Assembly (NCBI RefSeq): GCF_014696065.1
Contig: NZ_JACJPL010000031.1
Coordinates: 62,001-126,000 of the forward strand
Direction: 5' to 3'
DNA: 64,000 nt
Source: Leptolyngbya sp. FACHB-261
Lineage (GTDB): Bacteria; Cyanobacteriota; Cyanobacteriia; FACHB-261
The notes under the pieces are model-generated. The model had not been told where the DNA came from and did not search any database. It saw only the letters and a program-made list of their open reading frames with translations. Each line of letters opens with the position of its first letter. The first letter of the stretch is position 1. This document shows, in pieces, positions 8,805 to 17,690 of this stretch. The position numbers and the translations under genes were made by a program.

Positions 8805-9770
8805 TCAGGCAACGACGACAGGTGCATAGAGGGTCTGGATCCAGGCCCACTCCTGTGCCAACCCCTCTGCTAGGCCCACTTTCGGTTCATAGCCTAGCAG
8901 AGTACGGGCGCGGCTAATGTCAGCAGCCGTGTGGCGAGCATCACCCATCGCATTCTCTTGGTGACGACGTCGCAGGGGTTTACCGACAATTTGCTCGATA
9001 GTGTCGAGAACCTCGCTTAGTACAACTCGGCTACCGCCGCCAATATTGAAGACCTGTCCGACCGCCGCCGGCACACTGCCAGCTGCTAGGTTGCCAGCAA
9101 CCGCGTCACTGATGTAGGTGAAATCCCGAGTTTGTTGCCCATCTCCATAAATCGGGATTTCTTCATCCTTGAGCACTGCTCGGAAGAATTTGTGGAAGGC
9201 CATGTCGGGTCGTTGCCCCGGGCCGTATACCGTGAAGTAGCGCAACGCCGTTACTGGCACGCCAAAATTACGCTGATAAAGAAAACACAACCGCTCCGCT
9301 GCTAACTTAGTAATGCCGTAGGGTGAGACCGGCTGAGGGGCCACCTGTTCGGAGGTGGGGAAACATTCCGCATCACCGTAGACCGAAGAGGTTGAGGCAT
9401 AGACTAGCCGTTGCAGGTTGGGAGCTTGACGGGCTGCTTCTAGTAGAAGCTGGGTTGCCGTGATATTGCGCTCGGTATAGGCATGAAAGCCCTGTCCCCA
9501 ACTAGCCCGCACCCCTGCTTGAGCAGCTTGGTGATAAACCACATCTGTATCTGTAAGGAGGGGCTGCCAGTCGAACTGACTAAGATCAGCTTCAATCAGC
9601 TTGAATCCTGGATAGGCCAGTAGTGACTCGATATTTCGGCGCTTTAGTGAGGGATCGTAGTAGTCGTTGAAGTGGTCAATCCCAACCACTGTTTTGCCCT
9701 GTTCTAGGAGCGCTTTGCTGAGATTAGAGCCAATAAATCCAGCCGCACCGGTCACAACGCTGATCGTCAT
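8805..9770 (-). CDS. NAD-dependent nucleotide-sugar epimerase/dehydratase (extended SDR)
   Basis: A 321-aa extended short-chain dehydrogenase. The Rossmann motif TGAAGFIG is at residues 7-14, the catalytic Ser/Thr lies in YASTSSVYG and the Tyr-Lys pair in SPYGITK. HFNDYYDP after the second strand and RYFTVYGPGQRPDMA resemble UDP-glucuronate 4-epimerases and their cyanobacterial relatives. It would interconvert a nucleotide sugar for the neighbouring transferases; exact substrate cannot be read from sequence. GGAAGGAC precedes the ATG at 9770. Confidence 0.87.
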   Translation of the reverse strand: MTISVVTGAAGFIGSNLSKALLEQGKTVVGIDHFNDYYDPSLKRRNIESLLAYPGFKLIEADLSQFDWQPLLTDTDVVYHQAAQAGVRASWGQGFHAYTERNITATQLLLEAARQAPNLQRLVYASTSSVYGDAECFPTSEQVAPQPVSPYGITKLAAERLCFLYQRNFGVPVTALRYFTVYGPGQRPDMAFHKFFRAVLKDEEIPIYGDGQQTRDFTYISDAVAGNLAAGSVPAAVGQVFNIGGGSRVVLSEVLDTIEQIVGKPLRRRHQENAMGDARHTAADISRARTLLGYEPKVGLAEGLAQEWAWIQTLYAPVVVA

Positions 9771-9866
9771 ATTGTCCTTCCGTAGGTTCTCTGCATGCTT
9801 AAAAGATCGGGCTAAAGTAATGGCGAGATCAGATTCCCAAGCGGGCTAACCTGGTCCCGATTTCGC

Positions 9867-11111
9867 TTAGTCCTCTCGGGTAACTTCGGTAACTCGCCAG
9901 CTTAGGCGCGAGTTGATCCAGAAGTTCCAAATGGTGACTGCGGCAATAGCCAGCAGGTTTGCCACTAGGTAGTTGACCTTCAAACTGTTGAACAACACAT
10001 TGAGCAGCACCACATTTAAACCCAAACCAATCAGGCAGACTAAGTTAAATTTCAACAGCCGCTTGAATCGCTTGCGCCAGCCCCGTTGCTGACTAGAAAT
10101 ATCGCCAAAAGTCCAACGGTCGTTCCAAAGAAAGTTATTGATAATCGCGAACTCAGCAGCGATAATCTTGCTCCGGGTCAGTGCCCAACCCAACCCACTA
10201 GGGTCGTGAAGCAGGTAGAGCAACGTCGTATCTACAAATACCCCCGTCAAACCCACCAAACCGAAGCGCACAAATCGTCCTAACTGCCACTGAGATAGAG
10301 AGCGACGTATTCGTCCGACCCGCCCAAGTGATAGCCGTAGCCGCAGCAGATGGTGCAGATAGTCTACATACTGCCGCCAAGTCACTTTGCTCTCGCCTTC
10401 CTGGCGTTCGCGGAACACATAGCCAACTTCGGCAATAGTGTTCATGCGCCCCCGCCCAATCACCTCGATCAGAATCTTGTAGCCTACAGGACTAAGGGTT
10501 CGCCCAGCGATGGCACTACGGCGCAGCATAAAGTAGCCGCTCATAGGGTCAGACACCCGACCAATTACCCCCGGCAAGATGGTCAGCGCCAGAACTTGAG
10601 CCCCCCGCGATAGAATCCGCCGCGTCAGACTCCAAGAGCTCACCCCGCCGCCTTCGACGTGCCGACTTGCCACCACCAAGTCAGCCCCACCCTGCACCGA
10701 TTCCAGCATTTGCAGCAGCACCTCAGGTGGGTGCTGTAGGTCGCCGTCGATCACTCCTAAAATCTTGCCCGAAGCTGCTTGCCAACCGCGAATCACCGCT
10801 GTTGATAGTCCCCGCTCTCCCTGCCGGCGAATCACGCGTAGCTGGGGGTATTCAGGGGTCATGGCTTGCGCCAGTTCCCAGGTGCGGTCGGGGCTGTCAT
10901 CATCAACAATGATCAGCTCGTAATCATTAGGCAAAGCTTCGTCTAGCAAGTGACAGAGAATCGTCACAATAGCTCTGACGTTTTTGCCCTCGTTATAGGT
11001 GGGAACCACCAGAGAGAAACGTACAGCAGACGATGCTTGGTCAGTGATAGGACTTTTGGGAACCTGAAACGGACCAGTTTCAGCAACCAGAAGTGATTGG
11101 GGGTGGTTCAT
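9867..11111 (-). CDS. GT2 glycosyltransferase fused to GtrA-like membrane domain
   Basis: A 414-aa two-domain protein. Residues about 30-260 form a DPM1-like GT2 domain (FSLVVPTYNEGKNVRAIV, DDDSPDRTWEL, catalytic DGDLQHPPEVL). Residues about 280-405 form a four-helix GtrA domain (FVRFGLVGLTGVFVDTTLLY, AEFAIINNFLWNDRWTF, NFWINSRLSW), the type proposed to flip or position polyprenyl-linked sugars. The fusion is common in cyanobacteria. It probably makes the polyprenyl-phosphate-sugar donor for the GT39 enzyme of the same locus. A 74-bp gap separates it from the lyase gene. Confidence 0.9.
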   Translation of the reverse strand: MNHPQSLLVAETGPFQVPKSPITDQASSAVRFSLVVPTYNEGKNVRAIVTILCHLLDEALPNDYELIIVDDDSPDRTWELAQAMTPEYPQLRVIRRQGERGLSTAVIRGWQAASGKILGVIDGDLQHPPEVLLQMLESVQGGADLVVASRHVEGGGVSSWSLTRRILSRGAQVLALTILPGVIGRVSDPMSGYFMLRRSAIAGRTLSPVGYKILIEVIGRGRMNTIAEVGYVFRERQEGESKVTWRQYVDYLHHLLRLRLSLGRVGRIRRSLSQWQLGRFVRFGLVGLTGVFVDTTLLYLLHDPSGLGWALTRSKIIAAEFAIINNFLWNDRWTFGDISSQQRGWRKRFKRLLKFNLVCLIGLGLNVVLLNVLFNSLKVNYLVANLLAIAAVTIWNFWINSRLSWRVTEVTRED

Positions 11112-11185
11112 GGCTATAGGAGCGAGGGTGGGTACTTAGGAGGGGCAGACAAAATCAGGCTAGGTTGCCCGCTAAGCAGGGCTGT

Positions 11186-13231
11186 TTATCTCGATGCATT
11201 CTCTAGCCTCAAGGTCAAGTCCTCTAAACGAATTTGGAAACTACCGCCTTTACCTGACAGGGTCAGGACTTGGTAGGGTTTCTCAGTTCCTACCGTTTTC
11301 ACTTGAGCGGTGAAGGGCTCCGCCTCCGCCGATAGAACCCAAAGAAACTCTGCCTGTTCACCCTGAGCGGTGTAGCGCAGGGCAGCTGTGGGCTGAGTAT
11401 GCCCGGTCGAGTCGCGATACCAGCCACAAGGTTGAGGAGTCTGCTGACCCCGGCAGAGATTGCTGCCTACCCCTGCTTGTAGTTGCACGAAGCGAGCAAG
11501 GGTTTGTCCATTCTGTTGGGCGCTACCCGTACTGCCCTCAACCTGCATCTGCGCTTGGGGGCTGAAGTGAAAGGTCTGAGTGTAGTCGTGGCTTTCCTTG
11601 CCTTGTAGCCGGTCCCAAACCAAGAGATAGCGTGAGCCAATCCGAGCAACGCTGCGGATATGGGTCACATCGTCATAGGTGCGTTGCTCAGCGGTGACAT
11701 AGTCCAGACTGGGGCTACTACCAAAGGCCAAGACCTTGCCACCGTTGTCCACCGCTTTCTGTCGCAATGACAATTCATCTGCACCTAAACGGCGACGCTC
11801 TGCCAACAGCCAATCATCCAAGCCCAGCTTCTGCGCGGCACCCTGAAGCTTATTCCACTTCAGAAAGGACACCAATGGGCCCTGCGGTCCTTTGACTGTT
11901 GGCTTCTGCTCTAATTTGCCTACTTGCACAGTGTTGTGAGCTTGAGGCCCGAGGAAATAGTCATCACTTTTGGGCAAGTTGGCAGAGGGAATGACTAGGA
12001 GCGGTTGGTCGCCAAGCATGGCAGTGACCCCAAGTGCATCTTGGTGAGCATGGGGCGCATCCAGAATTCGCGTGTGAAAGACAATTTCTAAATCTTGAGC
12101 GGGACGAGCCTCAAAAAAACTGTAGCCGCCTTCTTTGTAGACGGCTAACCGTCGTTGTGTCTTGCCTTGTCTGACCTGCTCTAAGAGCCGCCGTCCAGGC
12201 GTATCAGGTCCTAGATCTAGCTCAGCCCAGTGCTTGAGGTAGTGATCGGTCAAGTTCTGGTCAGGCTCGCTGTAAGGTAAACCCTCCACCTTGCCATTGG
12301 ACCCTGCCATAAGAGCCGCAGCCCCCAGCATCTGATCGAGCTTTTGGCGATAGGCCAGCGACATGGGTCGTTCTAATGCTTCGGCGACGTGGGCAATTTC
12401 TAGAAATGTCCGCAGGGTGTAGAAGTGATAAACGCCTGACTGCTCTAACTGAATGCCATCTGGGGCGACGTTATCGCGCATCTGTTGCTCAGCCCGCTCC
12501 AGAGCCAGATCGACCCAGCCTCTGGACTCGGGTAGCTCCCGAAAGGTTGTGCCTAGAGCCAGGAGCGCCATGGCATTGTTGAGGCCGTGGTTGTGATCAG
12601 GCATGTAAATTTCGTTGCGGCTGAGTAATTGCCCTTGAGTCTCAGCTAAGTCGCTCAGCCGCTTCTGGAAATCTGGATCTGCCTGGGGAGCTTGTGCCGA
12701 AACCCGGTACAGATAGCTCAGAAGGATCGAGCGCCACGAGGTGGCGTGCTCCTCCCAGCCGTCCTTGTTATCTTTCCAGGTCCAGTCTGTCACTGCTCCC
12801 TTCAAGGGATTTTGGGCCTGCCAATCGAGGACGACCTGCTTGGCCTGGTCTAAAGCCTGAGTATCGCCTGTTTCACCTGCCTGAACCAAGCACTCCAGAA
12901 AGCGCAGGCTGTGCAAATTGAACATGAAGTACTTGGAACGCCCGGTCTGTGCTCTCCAATCGGGTTTCAGGCTGATGGTTGCAGTCGAATCCTTAGCCAG
13001 TGGTAATTGGCCTTCCCTCAAGAGGCGAACCGTAGTCTGACAGCTTGCTTCAGCGTTCTCTGGGTCATTGCCAATGTTTTCTGGATAAAACACAGCTACA
13101 GAAGCCACCGCTTTAGGGCGTAACAGGGTGCCGCGCAGCCACAATAGACTGCCCACCGAGATCAATAGCAGGCCAGCCACGGTTAGCACCCGTAAAGGTG
13201 ACATTCCGGTTTTCTTGAGAGCTAAGGGCAT
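11186..13231 (-). CDS. Heparinase II/III-family polysaccharide lyase, membrane-anchored
   Basis: A 681-aa protein with one N-terminal hydrophobic segment (VLTVAGLLLISVGSLLWL), so periplasmic or anchored. The helical N-terminal half contains MPDHNHGLNNAMALLALG and GIQLEQSGVYHFYTL. The C-terminal half has DAPHAHQDALGVTAMLGDQP and AHNTVQVG. The His/Tyr/Asn positions match alginate-lyase-like toroids followed by a heparinase II/III beta domain. The likely role is cleaving an acidic polysaccharide made by this locus, during export or turnover. Substrate unknown. An alternative start at the Met of MSPLRVL would shorten it by 9 residues. Confidence 0.82.
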   Translation of the reverse strand: MPLALKKTGMSPLRVLTVAGLLLISVGSLLWLRGTLLRPKAVASVAVFYPENIGNDPENAEASCQTTVRLLREGQLPLAKDSTATISLKPDWRAQTGRSKYFMFNLHSLRFLECLVQAGETGDTQALDQAKQVVLDWQAQNPLKGAVTDWTWKDNKDGWEEHATSWRSILLSYLYRVSAQAPQADPDFQKRLSDLAETQGQLLSRNEIYMPDHNHGLNNAMALLALGTTFRELPESRGWVDLALERAEQQMRDNVAPDGIQLEQSGVYHFYTLRTFLEIAHVAEALERPMSLAYRQKLDQMLGAAALMAGSNGKVEGLPYSEPDQNLTDHYLKHWAELDLGPDTPGRRLLEQVRQGKTQRRLAVYKEGGYSFFEARPAQDLEIVFHTRILDAPHAHQDALGVTAMLGDQPLLVIPSANLPKSDDYFLGPQAHNTVQVGKLEQKPTVKGPQGPLVSFLKWNKLQGAAQKLGLDDWLLAERRRLGADELSLRQKAVDNGGKVLAFGSSPSLDYVTAEQRTYDDVTHIRSVARIGSRYLLVWDRLQGKESHDYTQTFHFSPQAQMQVEGSTGSAQQNGQTLARFVQLQAGVGSNLCRGQQTPQPCGWYRDSTGHTQPTAALRYTAQGEQAEFLWVLSAEAEPFTAQVKTVGTEKPYQVLTLSGKGGSFQIRLEDLTLRLENASR

Positions 13232-13278
13232 GGGGAACCGGCCATGAGGGAGGGCAATCGAAACTGCATTGAGGATCC

Positions 13279-14967
13279 TCAGTTGAGCGGGCGGCTATAA
13301 AGGCTCATCTTGAATTCGTCTAGAGGCATGGTACCCGTCAGCATTTGACTCTGGACTGGCTGGAGCCCAGCCGCTTTGAGAATCTGCTGAACCTCCTGCT
13401 GCTCGGCCTCGGTCGCTGGCTGATCAAAGAATGAGGGCTTCACGCTATCGAGCCAAATAACGCGAGGATACTCAATTGCTGCGGTTCTAAGTGCACTCAC
13501 TACCTTCGGGGCAGCCTGGGCCAGCAACATGACGGGAGCTGATGGGTCGAGGTAATAGGCCAAACGCAAGATATGACCGCGTGCGCGTGAGCTCATGGCA
13601 ATCAGCGTGGGAGTGGTCGGCTCCTGGGCGATGACATCAGCCAGAACATGCATTCCTTGACGCTGTCTGAGGCTGAAGTCACCAACGCTAATTGTCAAGT
13701 ACAGCAGCACCAAAGCCAGTGCTACGGCCTCACGCCAACGTCCAGCCAATCGTTCTACGCTTAGGGTAATTAGCAGCAGACAGCCTGGCAGCATGAAGAT
13801 CATGGCCCGGCCCATGCCAAAGCCCAGGGTTGTCTTGCGTCCCAGTACGTCTACAGCCAAGGCTAGGCCCAGAGGTAGCAGTCCCAGCAACAGGGCCACG
13901 ATCAGCATTTGTCGCTCGCCCCGTTGCCAGAGACTCCAACTGACTATGAGGAACGCGCTCCCAACCAAGACGCCTGCCAAAGTCGTCATCCAGTCAGGCA
14001 GACTAGTCACCCAGTCCCCGACAAGCAGGTGAATGCCTAGAACCTGCGCGGTGTTTTGCAAATGCTCCAGGTTAGCAGCCCAGAATCCAGCCGGAGTTGA
14101 GAAGCGATCCACATCAGCATTGCGTAATTGCTTTACTGTTCCCCACAGCGCCCAGGGCACTGTTAGCAGTACCCCAGCCCCCAAACGCAAGCCGTGCTGC
14201 CACCAATGCCGTCGGTCTAGATAAAGCACAACTGCGGCTAGGGCAATGAGCCAGTAGGCAAACAGGTAAAGCGTTAACAAACCAGCCGCCACTGATCCTG
14301 CGAGCAGACCGCTCCAAAGGAGCTGCTGTGGCCAGCTGCTAAGTAAGGATGTCTGCTGGTGCTTAATGATATAGAGCAGCGCCCAAGCGCCGAGCGTTGC
14401 CCACAAGACAACCGGCGCATACATGCGCAGATTGAGTGAGTGGAAAAAGTAAAACGGATTAACTCCTAGCAGTGCCGCCAGCAACAAACCGCTGCGATGA
14501 CCGCTGACGACTCGGCCTAAGCCATAGGCACAGCCCATAGCAGCGATGCTGCACAAAGCGCTCAAGCTGCGAGTGGCAACCTCACTGTTGCCAAATAGGC
14601 GAAGCCAGAAGTGTTGGCTCAGAAAAAACAGCAGGGGATGAGGTTCGCCTCCTAGCAGACTCTTGAGCAGGCCGACTAGGGTTTTGACGCTATCCTTCAA
14701 GCTCGATTCCGCCGGCAATCCCAAAACTGTCAAGTAGTCTGACAAGGGCGTCGGGGCTGGAATCGCGCTAGGTCCGTCATAGGCACTGAGCTGGCCTGCC
14801 GCAATATTGAGCGAAACGACCTCGTCATACCAAAACTCGCGGGTGCCCAAGTTGAGCAGACGCAGGACAACGCCGATCACGATCGCCGCTACCAGCAGCA
14901 ATTCCAGCGACAGACGCACCCGGGAGCGGTTGAATTGCAAGCCAGCAGCCATAGCAGGTCGGGTCAT
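13279..14967 (-). CDS. GT39/PMT_2-type membrane glycosyltransferase
   Basis: A 562-aa polytopic protein with roughly 10-12 hydrophobic helices. The first periplasmic loop carries EFWYDEVVSL, the acidic catalytic motif of GT39/PMT_2 GT-C enzymes. Such enzymes use polyprenyl-phosphate sugars as donors on the outer face of the membrane, which fits the two polyprenyl-type GT2 genes downstream. Its ATG overlaps the stop of the upstream GT2 gene by 4 bp (14964-14967). The acceptor, glycan or protein, is unknown. Confidence 0.85.
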   Translation of the reverse strand: MTRPAMAAGLQFNRSRVRLSLELLLVAAIVIGVVLRLLNLGTREFWYDEVVSLNIAAGQLSAYDGPSAIPAPTPLSDYLTVLGLPAESSLKDSVKTLVGLLKSLLGGEPHPLLFFLSQHFWLRLFGNSEVATRSLSALCSIAAMGCAYGLGRVVSGHRSGLLLAALLGVNPFYFFHSLNLRMYAPVVLWATLGAWALLYIIKHQQTSLLSSWPQQLLWSGLLAGSVAAGLLTLYLFAYWLIALAAVVLYLDRRHWWQHGLRLGAGVLLTVPWALWGTVKQLRNADVDRFSTPAGFWAANLEHLQNTAQVLGIHLLVGDWVTSLPDWMTTLAGVLVGSAFLIVSWSLWQRGERQMLIVALLLGLLPLGLALAVDVLGRKTTLGFGMGRAMIFMLPGCLLLITLSVERLAGRWREAVALALVLLYLTISVGDFSLRQRQGMHVLADVIAQEPTTPTLIAMSSRARGHILRLAYYLDPSAPVMLLAQAAPKVVSALRTAAIEYPRVIWLDSVKPSFFDQPATEAEQQEVQQILKAAGLQPVQSQMLTGTMPLDEFKMSLYSRPLN

Positions 14968-15986
14968 GAGGAGAAGCTCAGAGGGTCGGCACGGAGCGTT
15001 GACTGGCGATCTGAAGCGGGGGGCAGGGCTAGCGATGGAATTTCGCGAGCATTATCTGGTAGTTGTGCTGTCTTCTGGCCGTAGGCCCGCGCTTGCCGTC
15101 CCACTAAATCGATAGGGGTGCCAAGCAGATCGACAACACCAGCCTGACCCCGTAGCAGCTTGAGGCTAGCCTGCGGCAGCTCTTTCAGCAACCAACGCAG
15201 TGTCCGGTAACTGTATTCCTGCAAAGTCGGCTCACGCTGTAACGGGATGCCATGCAAGCTGTGCAGGTAGCGATTGGAGCGTCCATACCGTCGCCACTGC
15301 TTGCGAAACTCCGATAGGGTAGTCCGATGCCGATGGCGTACCACAGCCTCAGGAGCCGCTTCTAGGCGCCATTGCCCACTGTTTTGCACCCGCCAGCACA
15401 GGTCTGCATCCCCGCCGGTAGTCAGATAGGGTCGAAACAGACCAGCCTCTAGCAACGCTTCTCGCCGCACTGCCAAGTTTGCAGTTTGTCCATAGGGTCC
15501 TTGCGGGTGGGCGAGCGTGTGTCGTTGCGATAGCACTTGCTGCCGCTCCGCGTATTGTTCGAGCAAGCCTTCACTGGCTACCGCCAAAATTTCTCCTGCC
15601 ACCAAGCCAACTGCCGGATCGACAAAGGGGGCAACCAAAGCCGAAAGCCAACCTGGCTCAGGCCGACAGTCGGCATCAGTAAAAGCCAAGATCTCACCTT
15701 GAGCAGCCCGAATGCCGGTGTTACGGGCAGCATAGGAGCTCTGGATCTCTGTTTCGCTCAACAGCTTGAAGTGAGGCCGTTGACGGCAATGTTCGGTGAC
15801 GAGCTCACGGCTGCTGTCATTGGAATTGTTATCGACTATGAGGACTTCCAACTGCTCCACTGGGTAGGACTGACGGTCTAGCCCTGCCAATAGCTCGGGC
15901 AGATCGACAGCCCCGTCAAATACCGGCACAATCACCGAGACGGCAGGTAGGGATGAGTTGGGGCAGTCAGAGGAAACAGACAGCAT
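14964..15986 (-). CDS. GT2 family glycosyltransferase
   Basis: A 340-aa GT-A enzyme: VSVIVPVFDGAVDLPEL at the N-terminus, then LIVDNNSNDSS, catalytic FTDADCRPEPGW and GGDADLCWR. No transmembrane helix is evident, so it is probably a peripheral cytoplasmic enzyme. It is the first gene of the minus-strand glycan locus and is translationally coupled to the GT39 gene through ATGA. Donor and acceptor are not predictable. Confidence 0.87.
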   Translation of the reverse strand: MLSVSSDCPNSSLPAVSVIVPVFDGAVDLPELLAGLDRQSYPVEQLEVLIVDNNSNDSSRELVTEHCRQRPHFKLLSETEIQSSYAARNTGIRAAQGEILAFTDADCRPEPGWLSALVAPFVDPAVGLVAGEILAVASEGLLEQYAERQQVLSQRHTLAHPQGPYGQTANLAVRREALLEAGLFRPYLTTGGDADLCWRVQNSGQWRLEAAPEAVVRHRHRTTLSEFRKQWRRYGRSNRYLHSLHGIPLQREPTLQEYSYRTLRWLLKELPQASLKLLRGQAGVVDLLGTPIDLVGRQARAYGQKTAQLPDNAREIPSLALPPASDRQSTLRADPLSFSS

Positions 15987-16998
15987 ACTGTGTCAACTAC
16001 CTAGCAGTCGATCGTTACTGTTATAGGAGACATCACTGGAAGGATATGTATAGACTCTGTGAAATCCTAGAGGCAAACTGAGAAGTTTTTGCTCACCCCA
16101 GGAACAAACCTGGAGGTTATGGCAAAATTTCAGACCGTTCAGACCTAGCGTGTGTCTTGCCATGGCAAATGAAGTCTCAGACAAAGACTTAAGATGAGGG
16201 TCATCAGTGCCAGACGGGCTCGTTGCCCGTAAAGTCGCTCCGACCGTTTGTCTGCCATCTTGTCTGCCGTCATTGATTGTGAGCTTGCCGCCTCTACGGT
16301 CTTGGAAGCTGCCCCTACCTTGTTCTGGCTGGATCTGAGAACTTTGCCTGACAGGCTAGAGTTGGCTCCAATCATAGGCTTATTGGTTGAAGCTCACACT
16401 TAGATGCAGCCCTGTTGAGTTAGAGATCATCCGCAACTGATCGCCAGTGCGACTAGTCAAGGTTACAGTGCCACGGCTGAGTTGACTGAGATCCAGCGCA
16501 CTCCGCTAGACCCTTTCCCAATTGCTGAGGTGTAGCCCGTTACAGCGGGTTGTATCACTCTCACTGCTGGCTGTTCAGCAATCAAATCTACAGCTCTTAA
16601 GAAGGGGCTATTATCTGGTAGTTGTAGGGAACTGAACCTACCGGGACATGAGTCAGGTAGTGGCCCTCAAGAGAAGGGGCAAGTGCATAGATGTCAGTTC
16701 TAAATCGTGATTAGCTGCCCTCCGATAGGGCAGAGGTAACAGGATACTTTGAGCTACTTTTCCCCGGCCCACCTCATCTTGCTTGGTCTGTTTTGATCAA
16801 TGGCTTGGGTGAATCAACCAACATTTTTCGGATGATTCCGGCTTTCAGTGCCTTGGATCCTCCTTGTGATTCCCTTAATCTATCTCGCAAGATTTAGGAA
16901 GCGGGAGTGGCAAACTGGTTATCTTGAGTACATTAAGAACGCTTTAAACCGTGTTCATGTTTTCCAAATCGTTTGTGGCTTTAAGGACATTAACTTCA
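15987..16998. other. Long intergenic region (about 1 kb)
   Basis: No gene I can support. A minus-strand frame at 16145-16375 (76 aa) has no recognisable domain. On the minus strand at 16378-16512 a 41-codon open stretch ends in VTLTSRTGDQLRMISN...SVSFNQ and a stop; it reads like the tail of a decayed gene. CCCGTTACAGCGGG at 16536-16549 is a small stem-loop. The region must hold the promoters of the divergent GT2 gene and the HMLTA-repeat gene, but no clear -35/-10 pair stands out. Confidence 0.5.
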
Positions 16999-17496
16999 AT
17001 GCAAATTACTTTCAAAACGCTTGCTTTTGCCGCTTTACTTGGCCTTGGCGCAGTCACTGTGAATCAAGGAATCCAACTAAGCGAAACTCCTTCCGTACGC
17101 CATATGCTGACGGCCTCAGATAGCGTTAGGTCTTCTAACCAGTCTGATAGTTCAAACTCCAGCAGAAATCACATGCTGACGGCTGATGCTGGCTCGATGA
17201 GCAAGAAGCACATGCTGACGGCTTCAAATGTGACCAATCCTAACCAGTCTGATAGTTCAAACTCCAGCAGGAATCACATGCTGACGGCTGATGCTGACTC
17301 GATGAGCAAGAAGCATATGCTGACGGCTTCAAGTGTGATTAACCCTTCTGACAATCAGTATGATGTACGTGGCTTGGGCAAGTCTGGCTCCAGCAGGAAT
17401 CACATGCTGACTGCTGATGCTAGCTCGATGAGCAGAGAACAAATGCTGACCTCCGATGCTCGGTCCATGATGCGGGATCATATGTTGTACTCTTAA
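16999..17496 (+). CDS. Secreted HMLTA-repeat protein, unknown function
   Basis: A 165-aa protein I do not recognise. ATG 16999 is preferred: AAGGA lies about 11 nt upstream and it opens directly into a signal peptide (MQITFKTLAFAALLGLGAV). A longer frame from 16951 lacks a site. After the signal the mature part is Ser/Asn/Lys-rich and carries eight copies of one motif: RHMLTAS, NHMLTAD, KHMLTAS, NHMLTAD, KHMLTAS, NHMLTAD, EQMLTSD, DHMLYS. Two central 35-residue units are a recent tandem duplication. There is no Cys, no TM after the signal and no sorting tail. Repeated His-Met pairs and M-x-x-x-H spacings would suit soft-metal binding; a repeated-core peptide precursor is another possibility. 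Both are inference. Confidence 0.75.
   Translation: MQITFKTLAFAALLGLGAVTVNQGIQLSETPSVRHMLTASDSVRSSNQSDSSNSSRNHMLTADAGSMSKKHMLTASNVTNPNQSDSSNSSRNHMLTADADSMSKKHMLTASSVINPSDNQYDVRGLGKSGSSRNHMLTADASSMSREQMLTSDARSMMRDHMLYS
17135..17344 (+). repeat. Two tandem 105-bp repeats inside the HMLTA gene
   Basis: Units 17135-17239 and 17240-17344 differ at seven positions by eye, about half of them silent. Each encodes 35 residues with one NHMLTAD and one KHMLTAS. A shorter degenerate copy follows at about 17387-17460. The length is a multiple of three, so copy number can change without breaking the frame. Confidence 0.9.
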
Positions 17497-17690
17497 TCAA
17501 CTTTGGTCGTGTCTTGATTTAACTTTGATCAAAATTCTGGCGGCAGAACAGAGCACTCGACCTTGGTTGGGAGGTGTGCCAAGCCGTCAGAATTTTGCGT
17601 ATCACACATATCAGTTGCTAAAGGCGCACAAAGCTAGTGTCACAGGTACATGTGAGATTGTGTACTTAAAAGGCAACTGAGGGTCGGTCC

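Noticed and set aside
8656-8850. 64-aa minus-strand open frame
   Set aside because: Partly inside the epimerase gene in another frame, Cys/Arg-rich, no ribosome site.
16145-16375. 76-aa minus-strand open frame
   Set aside because: No recognisable domain, no good ribosome site, and a hydrophobic stretch alone is weak support; kept only as part of the intergenic note.
17099-17480. CRISPR-like or simple DNA repeat array
   Set aside because: Repeats are in frame with silent changes and sit behind a signal peptide, so they are protein repeats, not CRISPR.
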